Shown here piece by piece: positions 8,553 to 17,722 of a stretch of 64,000 nucleotides of DNA (position 1 is its first letter; every line of letters begins with the position of its first letter). A program made the translations under genes and the position numbers. The DNA comes from AP-15 sp963733945. GTDB lineage: Bacteria; Pseudomonadota; Alphaproteobacteria; ATCC43930; CGMCC-115725. The notes under the pieces are model-generated. The model searched no databases. It saw nothing but the letters and a program-made list of their open reading frames with translations, and was not told the origin of the DNA. Location of the stretch: positions 1-64,000 of the forward strand of contig CAVTFD010000029.1 of the NCBI GenBank assembly GCA_963733945.1, written 5' to 3'.

Positions 8553-9569
8553 ATGAAGGCCGTCCCGGTGATCGCGGCCCTGGTGGGGCTCGCAGTAATC
8601 GCCGCGCTGATCGCGGTATTTGGCGTCGGCGCCGTGCTCAGCTCGTTGACCGCCATCGGGTGGAGAGGGTTTGCGGCGGTTTGCCTAATCCACCTCGCGC
8701 TGATGGCGGTGATGGGTCTCGCCTGGCGCGGTCTGGTGCCGCGCGCGCCGATCTGGCCATTCCTGTGGGGCCGCCTCGTGCGCGACGCCGGCTCAGAAGT
8801 GCTGCCTCTCTCACCGGTCGGCGGCTGCGTCCTCGGCGTGCGCGCGTTGTCGCTCGCCGGAATATCGGGCTCGATCGCGGCGGCCAGCACGATCGTCGAC
8901 CTCACCCTCGAGTTTTTCGCCAAGCTCGCCTATACCGCGCTCGGTCTTGTTCTGCTTGTTGGGCTGCATCCCGACTCGCAGATAGCTCTTCCGCTGACCG
9001 CTGGCCTCGCCGTGGCGGGTTTGGCGGCGGTCGGCTTTGTCGCGGCGCAGCATCACGGCTTTGGGCTTTTCGATCGCCTCGCCCGCATCCTCGGCCGCGG
9101 CTGGGCGGAGCGGATCGCGGCCGGTTCAGCGGCATTGCACACTGCGCTCGTGCGAACTTACCAGCGCAGGGCCGGCCTGTGGGCCGGCTTTTCTTTGCAC
9201 CTTGCGTGCTGGATTGCCGGCGCACTCGAAGCATGGTTCGCCTTGCGCCTCGCCGGCGCGCCGCTCTCCTTCAAGACCGTGCTGGTGATCGAAAGTCTGC
9301 TCTACGCGATCCGCACTTTCGCCTTCGCCATCCCAAACGCGGTCGGCGTGCAGGAGGCGGCCTATGTATTGATCGGCGCCAACTTTGGTCTAGCGCCGGA
9401 AATGGCGCTTGCGCTGTCGCTGTTGAAGCGGGCCCGCGATTTGACGATCGGATTACCCGCGCTGGGCGTTTGGCAAATCGTCGAAGGCTCGCGGCTGTGG
9501 CAAGGGCGTCGTAGAACTATCGGCGAGACCGATCAGGCCGCCGACATTCTGAGCAGGAGGAAATCATGA
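8553..9569 (+). CDS. HpnL-like lysylphosphatidylglycerol synthase TM family protein
   Basis: 338 residues from the ATG at 8553, chosen because the hydrophobic N-terminus MKAVPVIAALVGLAVIAA starts there; the open frame continues upstream without homology. A multi-spanning inner-membrane protein of the UPF0104/LPG synthase transmembrane family. IGWRGFAAVCLIHLAL and FLWGRLVRDAGSEVLPLSPV match the HpnL subfamily found beside hopanoid genes, and NAVGVQEAAYVLIGANFGL is the conserved C-terminal family motif. No other hopanoid gene is in the window, so the role is inferred from family alone. The stop overlaps the phosphatase start (ATGA). Confidence 0.75.
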   Translation: MKAVPVIAALVGLAVIAALIAVFGVGAVLSSLTAIGWRGFAAVCLIHLALMAVMGLAWRGLVPRAPIWPFLWGRLVRDAGSEVLPLSPVGGCVLGVRALSLAGISGSIAAASTIVDLTLEFFAKLAYTALGLVLLVGLHPDSQIALPLTAGLAVAGLAAVGFVAAQHHGFGLFDRLARILGRGWAERIAAGSAALHTALVRTYQRRAGLWAGFSLHLACWIAGALEAWFALRLAGAPLSFKTVLVIESLLYAIRTFAFAIPNAVGVQEAAYVLIGANFGLAPEMALALSLLKRARDLTIGLPALGVWQIVEGSRLWQGRRRTIGETDQAADILSRRKS

Positions 9570-10162
9570 CCGAAGCGCTTCCTCTGGTTTATCTTGCGCG
9601 GCACGGCGAAACCGCCTGGAGCCTTTCGGGCCAGCACACCGGCCGCACCGACCTTCCGCTGACCGGGCGCGGCGAAGACCAAGCCCGTGCCCTAGGCGGG
9701 CGGCTGCACGGATTGGTATTCGCCAAGGTCCTCACCAGCCCGTCGCAGCGTGCGGTGCGGACTTGCGCGCTGGCCGGCTTCGGCACAACCGCTGAAATCG
9801 ATCCCGATCTCGCAGAATGGGATTACGGCGAATATGAAGGCCGCCGGACCGCCGAGATCTTGACCGAGCGCCCGGACTGGCAATTGTTTCGCGACGGTGC
9901 GCCGGGAGGAGAAATGGCCAAGCAGGTAGCCGCGCGCGCCGATCGTGCCATCGCCCGCATCCGCACGGTTCATGGCAATGTGCTGGTCGTCTCGAGCGCG
10001 CATATATCGCGCGTTCTCGCTGCCCGCTGGCTCGGACTGCCGCCATCGGGCGGGCGTTATTTTTTCCTCGGCACGGCGAGCCTCAGCCTGCTGGGCTACG
10101 AGCACGACATGACCGAGCCGATAATCCGGCTGTGGAACGACCAGAGTCACGTCATGACCTGA
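9566..10162 (+). CDS. Histidine phosphatase family protein
   Basis: 198 residues. The phosphoglycerate mutase-like signature LARHGETAWS is at residues 10-19, with the phospho-accepting His13. The second catalytic His is in VLVVSSAHISRVLAARWLGL near residue 144, and EWDYGEYEGR near 88 is the conserved acid/base region. GRTDLPLTGRGEDQARALG is typical of broad-specificity phosphatases of the CobC/GpmB type. It overlaps the HpnL-like gene by 4 bp, so it probably dephosphorylates a metabolite tied to that membrane protein, though the substrate is unknown. Ribosome binding site: AGGAGGAAATC before the start. Confidence 0.9.
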   Translation: MTEALPLVYLARHGETAWSLSGQHTGRTDLPLTGRGEDQARALGGRLHGLVFAKVLTSPSQRAVRTCALAGFGTTAEIDPDLAEWDYGEYEGRRTAEILTERPDWQLFRDGAPGGEMAKQVAARADRAIARIRTVHGNVLVVSSAHISRVLAARWLGLPPSGGRYFFLGTASLSLLGYEHDMTEPIIRLWNDQSHVMT

Positions 10163-10224
10163 TGCCAGCTTCGGACGCCGTCGGGGCTATGAGGACATAG
10201 ATATCGCGGGCCGCGGGGGTGAAT

Positions 10225-10335
10225 ATGGCCAACAAAGCGAGGTCCGAGCGCGGCCAGACAGCCGAAGGCAATCGTCTCGACAAGGAACAACAGAGCCGGG
10301 TCCGAGCAGCTTACTCGGCGGGAAGTGCGAGCTAA
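10225..10335 (+). CDS. Possible 36-residue basic small protein
   Basis: A short frame starting MANKARSERGQTAEGNRL and ending AAYSAGSAS, preceded by GGGGGTGAAT at good spacing. It is hydrophilic and basic, with no known domain. It sits between the phosphatase and the SulP transporter, 12 bp before the ATG at 10348. Such short frames can occur by chance; the ribosome binding site and the clean length are the only support. Confidence 0.25.
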   Translation: MANKARSERGQTAEGNRLDKEQQSRVRAAYSAGSAS

Positions 10336-10399
10336 GGACGGACAGCGATGCGACTAAGCCTCTTTAGCGGCGTCCGGCCTCTCAGCCGCGGCGCAGGCG

Positions 10400-12028
10400 A
10401 TGCGCAATTCCCTCGCTGGCGTGACCCTCGCGTCGATGAACATCCCGCAGGTGCTCGGCTACACCCGCATCGCCGGCACACCGATGGTCACCGGGCTCTA
10501 TACCGTGCTGCTGCCGCTCGCTGCGTTCGCGGTCTTTGGCTCCTCCCGCCATCTGGTGGTGGCCGCGGACTCGGCCACGGCGGCCATCTTCGCCAGTTCG
10601 CTTTCTCAAATGGCAGTACCCGCCAGCGAAAAGTACATGGCGCTGGCCGGCATGGTCGCGCTGCTGACCGCCGGGTTCTTGTTTCTGGCGTGGATTTTCA
10701 AGCTGGGGTTCCTCGCCGATTTCCTCTCACGCACGGCGCTGGTCGGGTTTCTCACCGGTGTCGGGTTTCAAGTCGGCATCGCGATGCTCGGCGACATGAT
10801 CGGTGTCACGGTCCATTCGCAGCGCGCGCTCGTTCAGGCGTGGGAGATCATGCAGGGCCTGTCGCAGACCAATCTTCCGACGCTGGCGTTGTCCACGCTA
10901 GTGGCCGGTGGCATCCTGCTCGGCAATCGCGTTGCTCCGCGATGGCCTTGTTCGCTGTTCGCGGTAGCAGGGGCGATCGCGGCAAGCGCGGCGTTCGGCT
11001 TCGCCGGGCGAGGCATCGCGGTCGTCGGTCCGGTCCCTGGGGGGCTGCCGTCGATCGGGCTACCCAAGGTGACCTGGGGCGAGATGCTGACGCTGGTGCC
11101 GGTGGCCGCCTCTTGCTTTGTGATGATCATCGCGCAAAGTGCTGCGACATCGCGTGTGTTCGCATTGCGTTATCACGAGCGCGTCGACGCGGACGCCGAC
11201 ATCCTTGGGCTGTGCGCCGCGAACGCGGCCGCCGCGGCGAGCGGGGCGTTTGTGGTCAATGGCAGCCCGACACAGACCGCCATGGCGGATCGCGCGGGCG
11301 CCCGGAGCCAACTTGCACAATTGGTGTTTGCCGGCGTCGTGGTGCTGGTGCTGCTGTTCCTGACCGGCCCGCTGCAGTACCTGCCGCGTTGCGTCTTAGC
11401 TGGCATCGTATTTACGATCGCGGTTGGAATGATCGACGTGACGGGGCTGCGTGCCATCCGCCGTGAAAGCCCGGGCGAGTTCCGCCTTGCCGTCATCACT
11501 TCGGGGGCAGTTGTCGCGATCGGCGTCGAGCAAGGCATCCTGCTGGCGATCGCTCTGTCACTCTGCAGGCACGTGCGTCACAGCTATCGCCCGCACACGA
11601 TGATGCTTGCGCCCGATGCGACCGGCCGGTGGATCCCGATGCCGGTGATGCCGGGCGAGGAGACTGAACCAGGGTTTGTGGTCTATCGCTTCGGCGCGGA
11701 TTTGTTTTACGCGAACCATGATCGGTTTGCCGACGGCGTTCGCGCGCTTGTCGAACGCGCGCCGACGCCGATCCGCTGGGTCATCGTTGATGCCGGCGCG
11801 ATCACGGATATCGACTACTCCGCCGCCCAATCCCTCCGCGATCTGATCGACGATCTGGCGCACCGACGGGTCGGCATGGTCTTCGCTCGTGTCAGCTCGT
11901 ACTTGCGCTCTGACATGGATCGCCATCGCATCACCGCGGCGATCGGCGAAACGCAGATATTCGCGACACTCCACGAAGCCGTCGACGCGGTGCGCAGCGG
12001 CGCGCTCGGGACGCGTCCAGAGCGATGA
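10400..12028 (+). CDS. SulP/SLC26 family anion transporter with STAS domain
   Basis: 542 residues from ATG 10400. The membrane domain is typical: LAGVTLASMNIPQVLGYTRI, then VTGLYTVLLPLAAFAVFGSS, the SulP signature region. After about ten further helices comes a cytoplasmic STAS domain (about residues 415-535) with WVIVDAGAITDIDYSAAQSL. It probably carries sulfate, bicarbonate or a dicarboxylate with H+ or Na+. The true N-terminus probably starts at ATG 10348: MRLSLFSGVRPLS is a natural SulP beginning but lies in another frame. A one-base shift near 10383-10390 would join it to AAQAMRNSLAG. As written, the first helix is slightly short. Confidence 0.85.
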   Translation: MRNSLAGVTLASMNIPQVLGYTRIAGTPMVTGLYTVLLPLAAFAVFGSSRHLVVAADSATAAIFASSLSQMAVPASEKYMALAGMVALLTAGFLFLAWIFKLGFLADFLSRTALVGFLTGVGFQVGIAMLGDMIGVTVHSQRALVQAWEIMQGLSQTNLPTLALSTLVAGGILLGNRVAPRWPCSLFAVAGAIAASAAFGFAGRGIAVVGPVPGGLPSIGLPKVTWGEMLTLVPVAASCFVMIIAQSAATSRVFALRYHERVDADADILGLCAANAAAAASGAFVVNGSPTQTAMADRAGARSQLAQLVFAGVVVLVLLFLTGPLQYLPRCVLAGIVFTIAVGMIDVTGLRAIRRESPGEFRLAVITSGAVVAIGVEQGILLAIALSLCRHVRHSYRPHTMMLAPDATGRWIPMPVMPGEETEPGFVVYRFGADLFYANHDRFADGVRALVERAPTPIRWVIVDAGAITDIDYSAAQSLRDLIDDLAHRRVGMVFARVSSYLRSDMDRHRITAAIGETQIFATLHEAVDAVRSGALGTRPER

Positions 12029-12188
12029 GGGGACCGAGTTAAACCCGCTGTCTTAGCGCGTTCTGTGCTTATCTCCTTGGGCACAGTGCCCTCCTGTGTG
12101 TTACTCGAAGGAGAGGGTATAGGCCGGGCTGGCCAATGACGACCACGGCCGGGTGATCGCCCCCCCCCGGCCAAGATTGGGGGCCAGC

Positions 12189-12476
12189 ATGCCATCGCTC
12201 TATCATTTTGTTATTTGGGTCGTTGTCGGCCTGTTGGGAGGAAGCCTCGCCGGCTTGATGGTTACTCGCGACCGAAAGGGACTTGGCCTGGTGCGGAATT
12301 TGGCTGTGGGCCTCGTCGGTGCGCTTGTCGGCGGCCTATTCTTCCGCGTGTTAGGGTTGTTGCCCGAGTTCGACAAGGTGGTCATCTCGTTACGAGACGT
12401 CGTTGCCGCCGTCGTCGGATCGCTGCTCGTCCTCGCGGCGCTTTGGCTTTGGCAGCGTTTCAAGAAATCGCAATGA
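12189..12476 (+). CDS. GlsB/YeaQ/YmgE-type small membrane protein
   Basis: 95 residues from the ATG at 12189. Three hydrophobic segments: FVIWVVVGLLGGSLAGLMV; LAVGLVGALVGGLFFRVLGL; VVAAVVGSLLVLAALWLW. The Gly-rich small-membrane-protein pattern fits the transglycosylase-associated (GlsB/YeaQ/YmgE) family, whose members are often stress-induced. An upstream in-frame ATG at 12153 would add twelve Pro/Arg-rich residues and is less likely. The 160 bp between the SulP gene and this one contain a run of nine C at 12161-12169. Confidence 0.75.
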   Translation: MPSLYHFVIWVVVGLLGGSLAGLMVTRDRKGLGLVRNLAVGLVGALVGGLFFRVLGLLPEFDKVVISLRDVVAAVVGSLLVLAALWLWQRFKKSQ

Positions 12477-12595
12477 CCACTGCAGCAACCGATGACGTTC
12501 GGCACCAGGCCACCGTATAAGGTTCCCAAGACTTCGGCTGGGTACGTTGCTGCCGCTTTCGCCTTCTGTCTCGGCCGGCGAGTCGGAGAGCGCGC

Positions 12596-13348
12596 ATGAG
12601 GACCAAAGCCATTCTGTATGGTGATAGCGATCGAGTCGCCAGTGCGCCCGCGAGGCCGGCTGGCGCACCGGCCAACCTCGCAGGTCGGATCGGGCGCCGG
12701 ATTCTGCACGAGGCGCTAGAGGCGTTGCCGCCGACAATCTTCTTTTTTGTCGGCTTCAACTTTGTCGTGTTTACAACGAACCTGTTGCTCGCCGACTATG
12801 CGGTCGCCGTCAGTAGCTTCATGCTCGCCACAGTGGCGGCGCTGGTTGTCGGCAAGGCGGTGCTGGTCGCCAATGCGATACCGCTTTTGAGGCTCTACGA
12901 CCGCGCCCCGCTGATCCGCCCGATTCTGTTCAAGACGGCCTTTTACTGGGTGATCGTATTTCTGGCACGTTTACTCGAGCGCTTTGTGCACTTTTCAGTA
13001 TTGGAGCGCAATCCGCCCAGCGATTTCTTCTCATATTTGATGACGACCTTCTCGTGGCATCGCTTCTCCGCGGTGTCCTTGTGGATCTTCGTTTTGTTCC
13101 TGATCTATGTGACCGCGACCGAATTCAGCCATCTTTTCGGCCCAGGCGAGATCCCGCGGCTGTTCTTTACCTCCCGCCCGTCGGAATTGCAGCTCAACCG
13201 GCGGCAACGCATGCGCGAACTCTTGCGCTTGAGCCGGCTGGCGGACGCCCACTCTGCCGATGAATTTCGCGATCCGACAAGTCCCCCGCACCAAGAGTTG
13301 ATCGAGATCCTGCGGCGGCTGGCGCGACAAGCTCAGCCTCACTCATAA
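12596..13348 (+). CDS. Uncharacterised multi-pass membrane protein
   Basis: 250 residues, unrecognised family. The N-terminus (about 40 residues) is hydrophilic and Ala/Pro-rich. Four or five membrane segments follow, including TIFFFVGFNFVVFTTNLLLA, FMLATVAALVVGKAVLVANA, FYWVIVFLARLLERFVHF and VSLWIFVLFLIYVTATEFSH. The last 75 residues are cytosolic-looking and Arg-rich (RRQRMRELLRLSRLADAHS). The gene faces the convergent RND permease gene and ends 5 bp from its stop. No function can be given. Confidence 0.7.
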   Translation: MRTKAILYGDSDRVASAPARPAGAPANLAGRIGRRILHEALEALPPTIFFFVGFNFVVFTTNLLLADYAVAVSSFMLATVAALVVGKAVLVANAIPLLRLYDRAPLIRPILFKTAFYWVIVFLARLLERFVHFSVLERNPPSDFFSYLMTTFSWHRFSAVSLWIFVLFLIYVTATEFSHLFGPGEIPRLFFTSRPSELQLNRRQRMRELLRLSRLADAHSADEFRDPTSPPHQELIEILRRLARQAQPHS

Positions 13349-13353
13349 GACAG

Positions 13354-16300
13354 CTATTCGGCGGGGACTGTCGCCAGCGGTTTTTTGCGTGCTTTGCGCG
13401 CCTCTTCGAGGTGCTGCAGCAGCGCGAAAAAGGACGGGACGAACAGCACCGCGAGGCAGGTCGAGGCGATAATGCCGCTGAGCACGCTCAGTCCCAGTGA
13501 GATATCCGCGTTGGCCCCGGCCCCACTCGCTAACACCAGCGGCAGGACTCCCATGCCAAACGCGAACGAGGTCATCAGAATCGGCCGAAACCGGGAGCGC
13601 GATGCCTCGACCGCCGCTTCGAGGATCGGCATTCCGTGGACCAGCCGGCCTTCGCGCGCCATCTCGACAATCAGAATGCCATTCTTGGCCGACAGCGCGA
13701 TCATCAGAATGAGGCCGATCTGGGTGTAGAGATTGTTGGCGACCCCCAGGCTGGTCAGCGCAATGACCGGCCCCAACAGCGCCAATGGCACCGCCGACAG
13801 CACCGCCAGCGGCAAAATCCAGCTTTCATACTGGCCGGCAAGACACAGATAAACCAGCAACACCGACAATCCGAACAAATAATAAAGCTGGTTCCCGGTC
13901 AGCTTTTCCTGAAAGGACATCGCCGTCCATTCAAAAGACATCCCCGGCGGCAAGGTCTTGTTGGCGATCCCTTCCATCAGCGACAGCGACTGCCCCGAAC
14001 TGAAGCCGCGCGCCGGCGCGCCGACAATCGTCGCCGACGGATACAAATTGTAGAGCGTGATCAACGGGGGCGCCAAGGTGGAACCGAGATGCGCCACCGC
14101 CCCGATTGGCACCATCTGGTTGTCTTGGCTGCGGACATAAAGGTTCAAAAGGTCATCCGGCTTCAGCCGATATTTCGAGTCGGCTTGTGTGTAGACCTGC
14201 AGCGATAGCCCGAATTTGTTGAACTGGTTGACGTAGGTCGAGCCAAGGTAGGAGCTCAGCGCGGAAAACACGTCGCCGACCGAGACGCGCAAGGTCTCGG
14301 CGCGGTCGCGGTCGACGGTCACCGAAACCTGCGGCGCACCTGGGCGGAACGTCGTCAGAACGTGCTGCAACCCGGGTTCGGCGCTCGCCTTTTTCACAAG
14401 CTGATCGGCCGCGTCACTGAGCTTCTGGTAATCGAAACTGCCGCCCAGCAACTGGGTCATCATCTGAAACCCACCGGCATTGCCGATACCCTGGATCGGC
14501 GGCGGCGCCAGCACGAACAGCCGGCCGTCGGGGGCGGCGTTGAGCCCGTTCTGAAGGCGCTCGGCGATCGACAGAATGTCGGTCCCCTGCCGCTTGCTCC
14601 GCTCCCCCCACGGTTTGAGGATGACAAAGCAGACGCCGGCATTGGCGAGATCGGCGAAGTTGTCGAGCGCCGACAGGCCGGTGATCGCGATGACCTGTTC
14701 GACGCCGGGCGTGTGCCTGCGCCAATTTCGTCGCATTATCAAGCGCCGCGGTCGTCCGCCCGAGCGAAGCCGCATCGGGCAGTTGTGCGGCGATCATCAG
14801 ATAGCCCTGATCCTCGTTCGGGATAAAGGCGGTCGGCAGTCGGGCGATGCCCCATATTGCAAGCACCGCCAGCGCCACCCCGACCAGCACGACCAGCCCG
14901 GCGTGCCGCACCATATGCCCGATCAGCCTGGTATAGCCGCTCTCCGCTCGGGAATAGACATGCTCGAAGCCTCGATAGAAGAAGTTGCGCTCCTCCACCG
15001 GTTTGGGCGTCCGCAGCCATAGCGCGCATTGCGTCGGCTTAAGCGTTGCCGCGTTGACGGCGCTGATCAGCGCCGTTACCGCGATCACCAACGCGAACTG
15101 CGCGAACATCTGGCCGCTGAGGCCGGGGACAAAGGCCGAGGGCAGGAAAACGGCCATCAGGACCAGGGTGATGCCGATGATCGGCCCGAACAATTCGTTC
15201 ATCGCCCGGATCGAGGCGTCGTGTCCGGACATGCCCTGCTCGATGTATTTCGACACGCCCTCGACAATGACGATCGCGTCGTCGACGACGATGCCGATCG
15301 CCAGGATCAGCGCGAACAGAGTCGAGAGATTGACCGTGAAGCCGAGCGCCGCCATGCCGGCGAAGGCGCCGATGATCGTGACCGGCACCGTCGTCGCCGG
15401 CACCAGAACAGCGCGGAAATTCTGTAGAAACACCAGGATCACGATCAGCACCAGAACCCCGGCCTGCCACAAGGTGGTGTAGACCCCGTTGATCGATTCC
15501 CGGATGAAGACTGTCGTGTTGTAAGGAATGCTGTAATGAAGACCTGGCGGGAAATGGCGCGCCAGCTCGTCCATCTTGGCGGCGACTTCGGCCGCGACCT
15601 TCAGCGAATTGGCGTCGGGGGTCTGGTAGACCGCGATCCCGGCGGCGGGCTTGCCGTTGAGCTTGAAGTCCTGGGAATAAGTCTGGGCGCCGAGATCGAC
15701 GCGCGCAACATCCTTGACCCTGACTAGGCGCCCGCCCTGGGCGGTCTGGTCCTTGACGATGATGTCGCCGAATTCTTTGGGATCGTTGAACCGCGACTTG
15801 ATGTCGACCGTATACTGGAATGCTTGATCGGGCGGTGCCGGCGGCATGCCGACCTGGCCCGCGGCGACCTCCTGGCTCTGCTGCCTGATGACCCGGATCA
15901 CGTCGGACGGAACCAAGCCATAGGAATAGAGCTTGTTCGGATCCATCCAGATCCGCATCGAATACTCGCCGGCCCCCATGACCGTGACGTTGCCGACCCC
16001 CGAGAGCCGAGCCAGCTCGTTGACCAGATTGATCGTCGCGTAGTTCCACATGAACAGGGAGTCGCGCGACTTGTCCGGTGAATCGAGAGTCACGAACAGC
16101 AGGATCGACGAGGATTTGGCGCGGATCGCGACCCCCTGGGCTTGCACCGCCTGCGGCAGCTGGGCCATCGCGTTCTGCACGCGGTTCTGCACCAGCACCT
16201 GATCCATGTTTGGATCGCTGCCGATGTCGAAACTCACCGTCAGCACATACGTGCCGTCATAGGCGCTGGTCGACTGCATGTAGATCATGCCCGGGGCGCC

Positions 16301-16513
16301 GTTCACCTGCAGCTCGATCGGCAGGGCGATGGTGTCGACGACGGTCTGCGGGCTGGCGCCGGGATAGCGGGTCGTCACCTGCACGGTCGGCGGCGTCACG
16401 TTCGGGTATTGGGCGACCGGCAGGCGAAACACGCAGATCGCGCCGATCAGCACCAGCACGATCGCCAGAACATTGGCAAGAACGGGATGTTCGATAAAGA
16501 ATTTCGAGATCAT
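13354..16513 (-). pseudogene. RND (HAE1 family) multidrug efflux permease, frameshifted
   Basis: About 1,053 codons in all, the usual length for AcrB/MexB-type inner-membrane pumps that expel drugs by proton exchange. The first ~600 codons (from 16513) hold the N-terminus SKFFIEHPVLANVLAIVLV, porter segments and GIVVDDAIVIVEGVSKYI with the proton-relay Asp pair. Near 14705-14735 the frame changes from LDNATKLAQAHARR to TPGVEQVIAITGLSALDNF and then runs in the second frame to TVPAE at 13354. One base separates an intact pump from two fragments. The start overlaps the adaptor stop (ATGA). It is either a sequencing error or a recently inactivated pump. Confidence 0.9.
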
Positions 16514-17715
16514 TTCTGCGACCCCGGACCCGCCGACCCGGTAACCGCCTCGATGGTGGTCGGCTGCGGCCTCACCTTAGTCCCCGGCGTCGCCCGCCAC
16601 AAATCGCCGACGACAACCCGGTCCTCCGGCGCCAGGCCCGAGGAAACAACGCGCAGCGCTCCCATCAGCGACCCGAGTTGGACGTAACGCTGCCGCACGA
16701 CATCGTTGCTGTCGAGAACCAGCAGATAAGTTCCGCCCTGATCGGTCTGCAGCGCGCGATCGGGCACCAACAGGGCGTTGCGGTCGACCCTGCCCATCGG
16801 CAGCCGCATGCGAACGAAGAACCCGGGGAGAATCGGGCGGTCGGGATTGGGGAGAACGCCGCGCACCAGCAACGTACCGGTGGCCGGATCGAGTTGCGGC
16901 GCCACGTATTCGATCGTCCCGCGATGCGGAAAGCCCTGTTCGTCGGACAAGCCGACATCGACCGGCACCTTGTGTAGATCGGCCAGGGTCAGCCGGTGCT
17001 GACTGAGATTTTGTCGGATCTTCAGAACCTGCTGCTCGCTCAAATTGGCGACGACATAGATCGGGTCGAGCTGGGTGATCTCGGCAAGCGCGGCCTGCTG
17101 ACCACCGCCGCCGACGACGTTGCCGGGGTCGATCAGATGCTTGCCGACGATGCCGTCGAACGGCGCCCTGACCTCGGTGTAGCCCAGATTGACTTCATCG
17201 ATTTGGACCTGGGCCTTGGCGCTGAGCAGTTGTGCCTCGGCGCTTGCTCGCTCGAACGCCCAGTGGTCGACCTCGGTCTGGGTCGCCGCATCTTTTTTAA
17301 CGAGCGCGGTGTATCGGGCGAACTCCGTCTTGGCATAGAGGAGAGAAGCCTGCGCGGTCAGAACCTGGGCGTGGGCCTGTTCGAGCTGTTGTTTGTAGGG
17401 AGCCTGTTGGATCGTGAACAGCAGATCGCCTTTTTTAACAGACTGGCCGTCTTGGTAATGAATTTGATCGAGATAGCCCTCGACCCGGGCGACCAGCTTG
17501 ACATCGTTGACGGCCGCGGCATTGCCGGTGATCTCCACGTAATTGGTCACCGATTGTAGTCGGGGCAGCACGACCGGGACGGGCGCAGACGCGCTTGGCG
17601 CGGGTAATTGCGCCTGCGCGGTCCAGAACTTTGCAGCGCCGAAGGCGGCGACGACGGCGAGCGCCGCCGCGACACCGGCCAACGCCAAGCGGCGCCGGAT
17701 CGAAAGCCTGGTCAT
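16510..17715 (-). CDS. RND efflux periplasmic adaptor (membrane fusion) protein
   Basis: 401 residues from the ATG at 17715, preceded by GAGGGCGAC. The N-terminal hydrophobic anchor is LALAGVAAALAVVAAFGAAK, and there is no lipobox. The lipoyl half-motifs are ARVEGYLDQIHYQDGQSVKKG (about 81-101) and YTEVRAPFDGIVGKHLIDPG (about 185-204). They flank an alpha-hairpin rich in Ala/Gln (APYKQQLEQAHAQVLTAQAS). Beta-barrel and membrane-proximal domains follow. It links the inner-membrane permease to the outer-membrane channel. It lies 7 bp after the outer membrane factor gene and overlaps the permease start, so the three form one operon. Confidence 0.93.
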   Translation of the reverse strand: MTRLSIRRRLALAGVAAALAVVAAFGAAKFWTAQAQLPAPSASAPVPVVLPRLQSVTNYVEITGNAAAVNDVKLVARVEGYLDQIHYQDGQSVKKGDLLFTIQQAPYKQQLEQAHAQVLTAQASLLYAKTEFARYTALVKKDAATQTEVDHWAFERASAEAQLLSAKAQVQIDEVNLGYTEVRAPFDGIVGKHLIDPGNVVGGGGQQAALAEITQLDPIYVVANLSEQQVLKIRQNLSQHRLTLADLHKVPVDVGLSDEQGFPHRGTIEYVAPQLDPATGTLLVRGVLPNPDRPILPGFFVRMRLPMGRVDRNALLVPDRALQTDQGGTYLLVLDSNDVVRQRYVQLGSLMGALRVVSSGLAPEDRVVVGDLWRATPGTKVRPQPTTIEAVTGSAGPGSQK

Positions 17716-17722
17716 GTCGCCC

